From Bacteroidota bacterium (lineage in GTDB: Bacteria; Bacteroidota; Bacteroidia; Flavobacteriales_D; JABDKJ01): DNA of 10,564 nt. Position 1 is the first letter of the stretch; each line of letters opens with the position of its first letter. The notes beneath the pieces are model-generated. The model saw only the letters and a list, made by a program, of their open reading frames with translations. It did not search any database and was not told the origin of the DNA. The stretch is taken from assembly GCA_027621335.1 (NCBI GenBank), contig JAQCAN010000068.1, forward strand, positions 1-10,564, written 5' to 3'. Below are positions 7,172 through 10,564 of this stretch, piece by piece. The position numbers and the translations under genes were made by a program.

Positions 7172-7179
7172 TAACTTTA
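7172..7179 (+). promoter_or_regulatory. possible -7 element for pyrG
   Basis: TAACTTTA differs from the Bacteroidota TAnnTTTG consensus at the last base only and lies 19 bp before the pyrG ATG. No TTG is present at the expected -33 distance. An E. coli-like TTGACA at 7139-7144 is present further upstream but is not expected to be used by the main sigma factor of this phylum. Confidence 0.3.
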
Positions 7180-7198
7180 CGTCCCGTAGCAATACGGT

Positions 7199-8842
7199 AT
7201 GGCTGAACAGACCAAATACATCTTCGTAACAGGTGGAGTGACCTCCTCCTTGGGTAAGGGAATCGTCTCAGCCTCTCTGGCCAAGCTCCTTCAAGCCCGC
7301 GGCCACACTGTCACCATCCAGAAACTGGACCCTTACATCAACATCGATCCTGGAACTCTCAATCCCTATGAACATGGGGAATGTTTCGTCACCGATGATG
7401 GAGCGGAAACCGACTTGGACCTAGGCCATTATGAGCGTTTCCTTAATGTCAGGACCTCACAAGCCAACAACATCACCACTGGACGCATCTATCAGAATGT
7501 GATCGACCGCGAACGAAGAGGAGACTACTTGGGGCGCACCGTCCAGGTCATTCCCCACATCACGGATGAGATCAAGCGCTGTATTCAATTGCTTGCCAAA
7601 GAAGGCCATTATGATTTTGTGATCACGGAGATCGGAGGTACAGTGGGTGACATAGAGTCTCTGCCCTACGTGGAGGCCGTCAGACAGATGAAATGGGACC
7701 TTGGCAAGGATGCCTTGGTCATCCACCTTACCCTTGTCCCCTACCTAGCTGCAGCTGGAGAGTTGAAGACCAAGCCCACCCAGCACTCGGTGAAACAGCT
7801 ATTGGAGCTTGGAGTGCAGCCTGATATCCTAGTCTGCCGAACCGAACATCCGCTCACAGACGACATCCGTGTGAAAGTCGCCCGATTCTGCAACGTGAGC
7901 GTTGAAGCCGTTATTGAATCCATAGACGCAGAGACGATCTATGATGTGCCAAACCTCATGGCCAATGAGAAGTTGGATCAGGTGGTCCTTTCCAAAATGG
8001 GCATACCCTTTGAAGGAGATGCGGAGCTCAGCACCTGGAATGACTTCATATGGAGGTTGAAAAGTCCAAAGGAAATCGTCCGCATAGGACTCATAGGCAA
8101 GTACATCGAGCTGAAGGACAGCTATAAGTCCATTGTGGAATCATTTATCCATGCTGGCGCTGCCAATGGGGTGAAGGTGAAATTGGAGTGGATCCATTCG
8201 GAGTCCCTGTCCAAGGAAAATGTGGCCAAGAAATTGAGCCATCTCGATGGTGTATTGGTCGCTCCAGGCTTCGGTGGTCGTGGAATCGAAGGGAAGATAG
8301 AGGCCATTCGCTATGTCCGGGAAAAGGAGATCCCATTCTTCGGAATCTGTCTTGGAATGCAGTGTGCTGTGATCGAGTATGGCCGGAACGTTCTGGGCTT
8401 GAACGAAGCGCATAGCACCGAGATGGACCCAGATACGGAGTATCCCGTCATCGACATAATGGAGCATCAAAAGAGCATCATCAACAAGGGCGGGACCATG
8501 AGGCTAGGCCAATTTCCTTGCCAGCTCAAAGAAGATTCCATCGCCATGGCCTGTTATGGGAAGAAGGAGATCATGGAGCGCCATAGGCACCGCTATGAAT
8601 TCAACAATGACTTCCAGTCCCTTTATGAATCCAAAGGGATGCGCATGACAGGGGTGAATCCTGAGAGCCGATTGGTGGAAATCATCGAAATTCCTGAACA
8701 CCCATGGTTCGTAGGTGTTCAATTCCATCCAGAATACAAAAGCACAGTAGCTGAACCTCATCCCCTTTTTATCGGCTTCGTACAGGCTGCTTTGGCTGGA
8801 AGGAAGGTGGAAGAGACTGAAAAGGAGTTAGTGGACTCTTGA
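7199..8842 (+). CDS. pyrG: CTP synthase (glutamine-hydrolysing)
   Basis: The 547-aa product catalyses UTP + ATP + glutamine to CTP, the last step of de novo pyrimidine nucleotide synthesis, in the cytosol. The N-terminal synthetase domain (1 to about 275) begins with TGGVTSSLGKGIVSASLAK (residues 11-29, P-loop type) and contains DPYINIDPGTLNPYEHGECF, the Mg/ATP-site Asp72 in ETDLDLGHYERF, and Glu144 in ITEIGGTVGDIES. The C-terminal class I glutamine amidotransferase domain (about 292-535) has the nucleophile Cys384 in FGICLGMQCA and the His510/Glu512 pair in GVQFHPEY. All catalytic residues are present, and length is typical (about 535-550). The ATG at 7199 gives the canonical N-terminus directly before KYIFVTGG. 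yidC follows 108 bp downstream in the same direction, an order I recall as common in Bacteroidota. Confidence 0.98.
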   Translation: MAEQTKYIFVTGGVTSSLGKGIVSASLAKLLQARGHTVTIQKLDPYINIDPGTLNPYEHGECFVTDDGAETDLDLGHYERFLNVRTSQANNITTGRIYQNVIDRERRGDYLGRTVQVIPHITDEIKRCIQLLAKEGHYDFVITEIGGTVGDIESLPYVEAVRQMKWDLGKDALVIHLTLVPYLAAAGELKTKPTQHSVKQLLELGVQPDILVCRTEHPLTDDIRVKVARFCNVSVEAVIESIDAETIYDVPNLMANEKLDQVVLSKMGIPFEGDAELSTWNDFIWRLKSPKEIVRIGLIGKYIELKDSYKSIVESFIHAGAANGVKVKLEWIHSESLSKENVAKKLSHLDGVLVAPGFGGRGIEGKIEAIRYVREKEIPFFGICLGMQCAVIEYGRNVLGLNEAHSTEMDPDTEYPVIDIMEHQKSIINKGGTMRLGQFPCQLKEDSIAMACYGKKEIMERHRHRYEFNNDFQSLYESKGMRMTGVNPESRLVEIIEIPEHPWFVGVQFHPEYKSTVAEPHPLFIGFVQAALAGRKVEETEKELVDS

Positions 8843-8901
8843 TCCTTTCAGATTCATATTCTGCTCTACTCATGATTTACACGGTAGGCGAGCACTTAAC
8901 C

Positions 8902-8931
8902 TTGGCTGCTCCATGTGAACTTCTATCTTTG
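8902..8931 (+). promoter_or_regulatory. candidate promoter for yidC (TTG / N19 / TAnnTTTG)
   Basis: TTG at 8902-8904 is followed after 19 bp by TATCTTTG at 8924-8931, a full Bacteroidota-type -33/-7 pair with canonical spacing. The -7 element ends 19 bp before the yidC ATG, leaving a short A-rich leader (TTAAGAAAAAC) without a Shine-Dalgarno sequence. It is the most convincing promoter in the window and indicates that yidC can be transcribed independently of pyrG. Confidence 0.65.
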
Positions 8932-8950
8932 GCGACCCCTTAAGAAAAAC

Positions 8951-10564
8951 ATGGATAAAAACTCTATTGTCGGCCTCTTTCTCATAGGCCTCGTTATCAT
9001 AGGATACAGCTGGTTCACACAACCCAGCGCTGAAGAGCTGAGAAGGAAGGCTGCTATTGAAGATAGCCTGCGAACAGCACGTACTGAACTCTCGTCAGAT
9101 TACAGTTCAACAATACCCAACGAGCCCGCTGAGACCATCTCAGTCCCAGCCGAATTGGATAGCACGGAACGTGCTGCTATAGAAGCAGCCAGAGCCTCTC
9201 AATATGGCATCTTCTCCCCATCAGCGTCATCCCTTGCTGATTCCGCTGAACATGTCATTCAGAATGATGTGATGCGCATCTCCTTCCAGCCGAAAGGTGG
9301 ACAGATGAAGCAATTGGAGTTGACCAAGTTCAAGACCTACTCTCAAGAAGCCTTGCTCCTCTTTGATGAGAAAAGCGAGATGAATTTCAGGTTCAGCACG
9401 AGGGACGGGAAAGTCATCAATACCTCGGACCTCACCTTCACACCGACAGCGCTTAACGACTCCGTCATGGTGATGCACTTGGCCACGAACGATCCTGAGA
9501 AATATCTCGATCTGGTCTACACACTCCATCAAGGAAGCTATGAACTGGACTTCAGGATGGATTTCCACGGACTACAGGATGACCTGGATACACGCAGGGA
9601 TGACCTGAGCATGATCTGGAATGTCACCGGACTCTTCAAAGAGAAGAGCATGGCCAGAGAGCGTGAGCGCTCTAGCGTCTTCTATCGGTATATGGATGGA
9701 GATCGCGAATACCTGAGCGAGACCAAAGATGATGCGACCGAACTGGATGCACGTGTGAATTGGGTGGCTTTCAAGCAGAATTTCTTCTCGGCTGTAGCCA
9801 TTTCGGAAAAGGGGTTCCCGAAAGACAATGCGGGCTTGGAGATCAGACTCCCTGAGGAATCGGATACGCTGGTCACGAAATACTATAGTGCAGAAATCAC
9901 CCTTCCAGTAGAATATGACCCTAGTCCTACGGTCAACATCGCCTTTTATATGGGCCCTAACAGCTACCCTACCTTGGCTGCTTATGAGAACGAGATGGAT
10001 CGTATCATCGACTTGGGATGGGGCATCTTCGGTTGGATGAACAAATGGCTCGTCATTCCCATCTTCAACTTCCTCAATCAATTCATCACTAGCTACGGTG
10101 TCATCATCCTCATTCTTACAGTCGTCATCAAGCTCATGCTCTTTCCACTGACCTATAAGAATTACCTGAGCAGCGCCAAGATGAGGGTTCTAAAGCCTCA
10201 GATCGATGAACTGAACAAGAAATTCGAGAAGGAGAAGGATCCGATGAAGAAACAGCAGGCGACCATGGCCCTCTATCGAAAGAGTGGGGTGAATCCCATG
10301 GCCGGATGCCTGCCCATGGTCATACAGATGCCCATTCTCTATGCCATGTTCCGCTTTTTTCCAGCCAGCATAGAACTACGCCAAGAGCCGTTCCTTTGGG
10401 CAGATGACCTTTCATCCTATGATAGCATCGCCTCGCTCCCATTCTCCATACCTTTCTATGGAGACCATGTAAGTCTCTTCACCTTGCTCATGGCAATAAG
10501 CACCATTTTCTATACCAGCATGAACAGCAACCAGATGCCAAGCGGTCAACCTGGTATGCCCAAC
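8951..10564 (+). CDS. yidC: Membrane protein insertase YidC (3' end outside window)
   Basis: The frame is open from the ATG at 8951 to the right edge, 538 codons. YidC inserts inner-membrane proteins alone or with SecYEG. TM1 is at residues about 6-22 (IVGLFLIGLVIIGYSWF), followed by an acidic Ala/Ser-rich linker and the large periplasmic P1 domain (about 103-345; KGGQMKQLELTKFKTY, VNWVAFKQNFFSAVA). The conserved core then begins: the amphipathic helix (WGIFGWMNKWLVIPIFNFLN), TM2 (about 381-402), a cytoplasmic helical hairpin (about 405-445, KPQIDELNKKFEKEKDPMKK), TM3 with GVNPMAGCLPMVIQMPILYA (446-465), and TM4 near 506-524. The hydrophilic-groove positive residue is Lys394, where E. coli YidC has Arg366. 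Bacteroidota YidC is roughly 600-640 aa, so about 60-100 residues, including TM5-6, lie beyond the edge. Nothing suggests a real truncation. Confidence 0.97.
   Translation, partial: MDKNSIVGLFLIGLVIIGYSWFTQPSAEELRRKAAIEDSLRTARTELSSDYSSTIPNEPAETISVPAELDSTERAAIEAARASQYGIFSPSASSLADSAEHVIQNDVMRISFQPKGGQMKQLELTKFKTYSQEALLLFDEKSEMNFRFSTRDGKVINTSDLTFTPTALNDSVMVMHLATNDPEKYLDLVYTLHQGSYELDFRMDFHGLQDDLDTRRDDLSMIWNVTGLFKEKSMARERERSSVFYRYMDGDREYLSETKDDATELDARVNWVAFKQNFFSAVAISEKGFPKDNAGLEIRLPEESDTLVTKYYSAEITLPVEYDPSPTVNIAFYMGPNSYPTLAAYENEMDRIIDLGWGIFGWMNKWLVIPIFNFLNQFITSYGVIILILTVVIKLMLFPLTYKNYLSSAKMRVLKPQIDELNKKFEKEKDPMKKQQATMALYRKSGVNPMAGCLPMVIQMPILYAMFRFFPASIELRQEPFLWADDLSSYDSIASLPFSIPFYGDHVSLFTLLMAISTIFYTSMNSNQMPSGQPGMPN

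Larger units (their letters stand above)
6683..7198. other. 516-bp interval without an intact recognisable gene
   Basis: Besides the LuxR-type HTH remnant on the minus strand (6692-6865), this stretch holds a weak 48-codon minus-strand ORF (6904-7050), a perfect 6-bp hairpin CCCAAC-GAA-GTTGGG (6911-6925), a TGATTCA direct repeat (6983-6989 and 6995-7001), and a -7-like element before pyrG. I read the minus-strand frames from 6866 to 7198 for receiver-domain sequence and found only short frames broken by stops. I see no tRNA, no insertion-sequence ends and no strong intrinsic terminator. Confidence 0.6.

Noticed and set aside
8821..8848. Possible stem AAAGGAGT...ACTC...CCTTT at the pyrG end as terminator
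   Set aside because: The stem is short and interrupted, overlaps the stop codon and lacks a T-run.
9572..10081. 169-codon minus-strand open frame
   Set aside because: It is antisense to the yidC periplasmic and core region, which continues without a stop to the edge and shows YidC motifs.
1..10564. CRISPR array, tRNA/rRNA genes, insertion sequences or prophage ends
   Set aside because: None was seen on reading: no regularly spaced repeats, no tRNA-like cloverleaf sequence, no transposase motifs and no terminal inverted repeats.

Overview
The window looks like a chromosomal segment from a member of Bacteroidota, probably an environmental flavobacterium-like lineage; the order or family cannot be fixed from the sequence alone. 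The evidence is a subtilase with a C-terminal Por/type IX secretion (T9SS) sorting domain, a TonB-dependent receptor with an N-terminal carboxypeptidase-regulatory-like domain, a DUF5606 protein, TAnnTTTG-type -7 promoter elements, and A-rich rather than Shine-Dalgarno leaders.

The left third (1-3211) is transcribed on the minus strand. Reading in transcription order, it holds an orphan HsdR-N-like nuclease-fold protein, a secreted S8 subtilase whose start overlaps the nuclease stop by 8 bp, and a DUF5606 protein that runs off the left edge and has its own candidate -7 element. Divergent from these, on the plus strand, is holA (clamp-loader delta subunit), followed by a 772-aa TonB-dependent receptor with a candidate promoter in front of it.

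The interval 6683-7198 (516 bp) has no intact recognisable gene. On the minus strand it contains a clear LuxR/GerE-type helix-turn-helix remnant (6692-6865) with an amber codon directly upstream of the domain and no receiver domain, so it is a decayed regulator. It also contains an unrecognised 48-codon ORF, a small hairpin, a short direct repeat and a possible pyrG promoter.

The right third carries pyrG (CTP synthase, complete) and yidC (membrane insertase, truncated by the window edge). yidC is preceded by the best promoter in the window, with a TTG/TAnnTTTG pair at 19-bp spacing.

Functionally this is mainly housekeeping (replication, pyrimidine nucleotide synthesis, membrane protein insertion) mixed with cell-surface functions (secreted protease, outer-membrane receptor). 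I do not see a clear undescribed multi-gene system. The points most worth a second look are the broken LuxR-type regulator and the nuclease-fold/protease overlapping pair beside holA.
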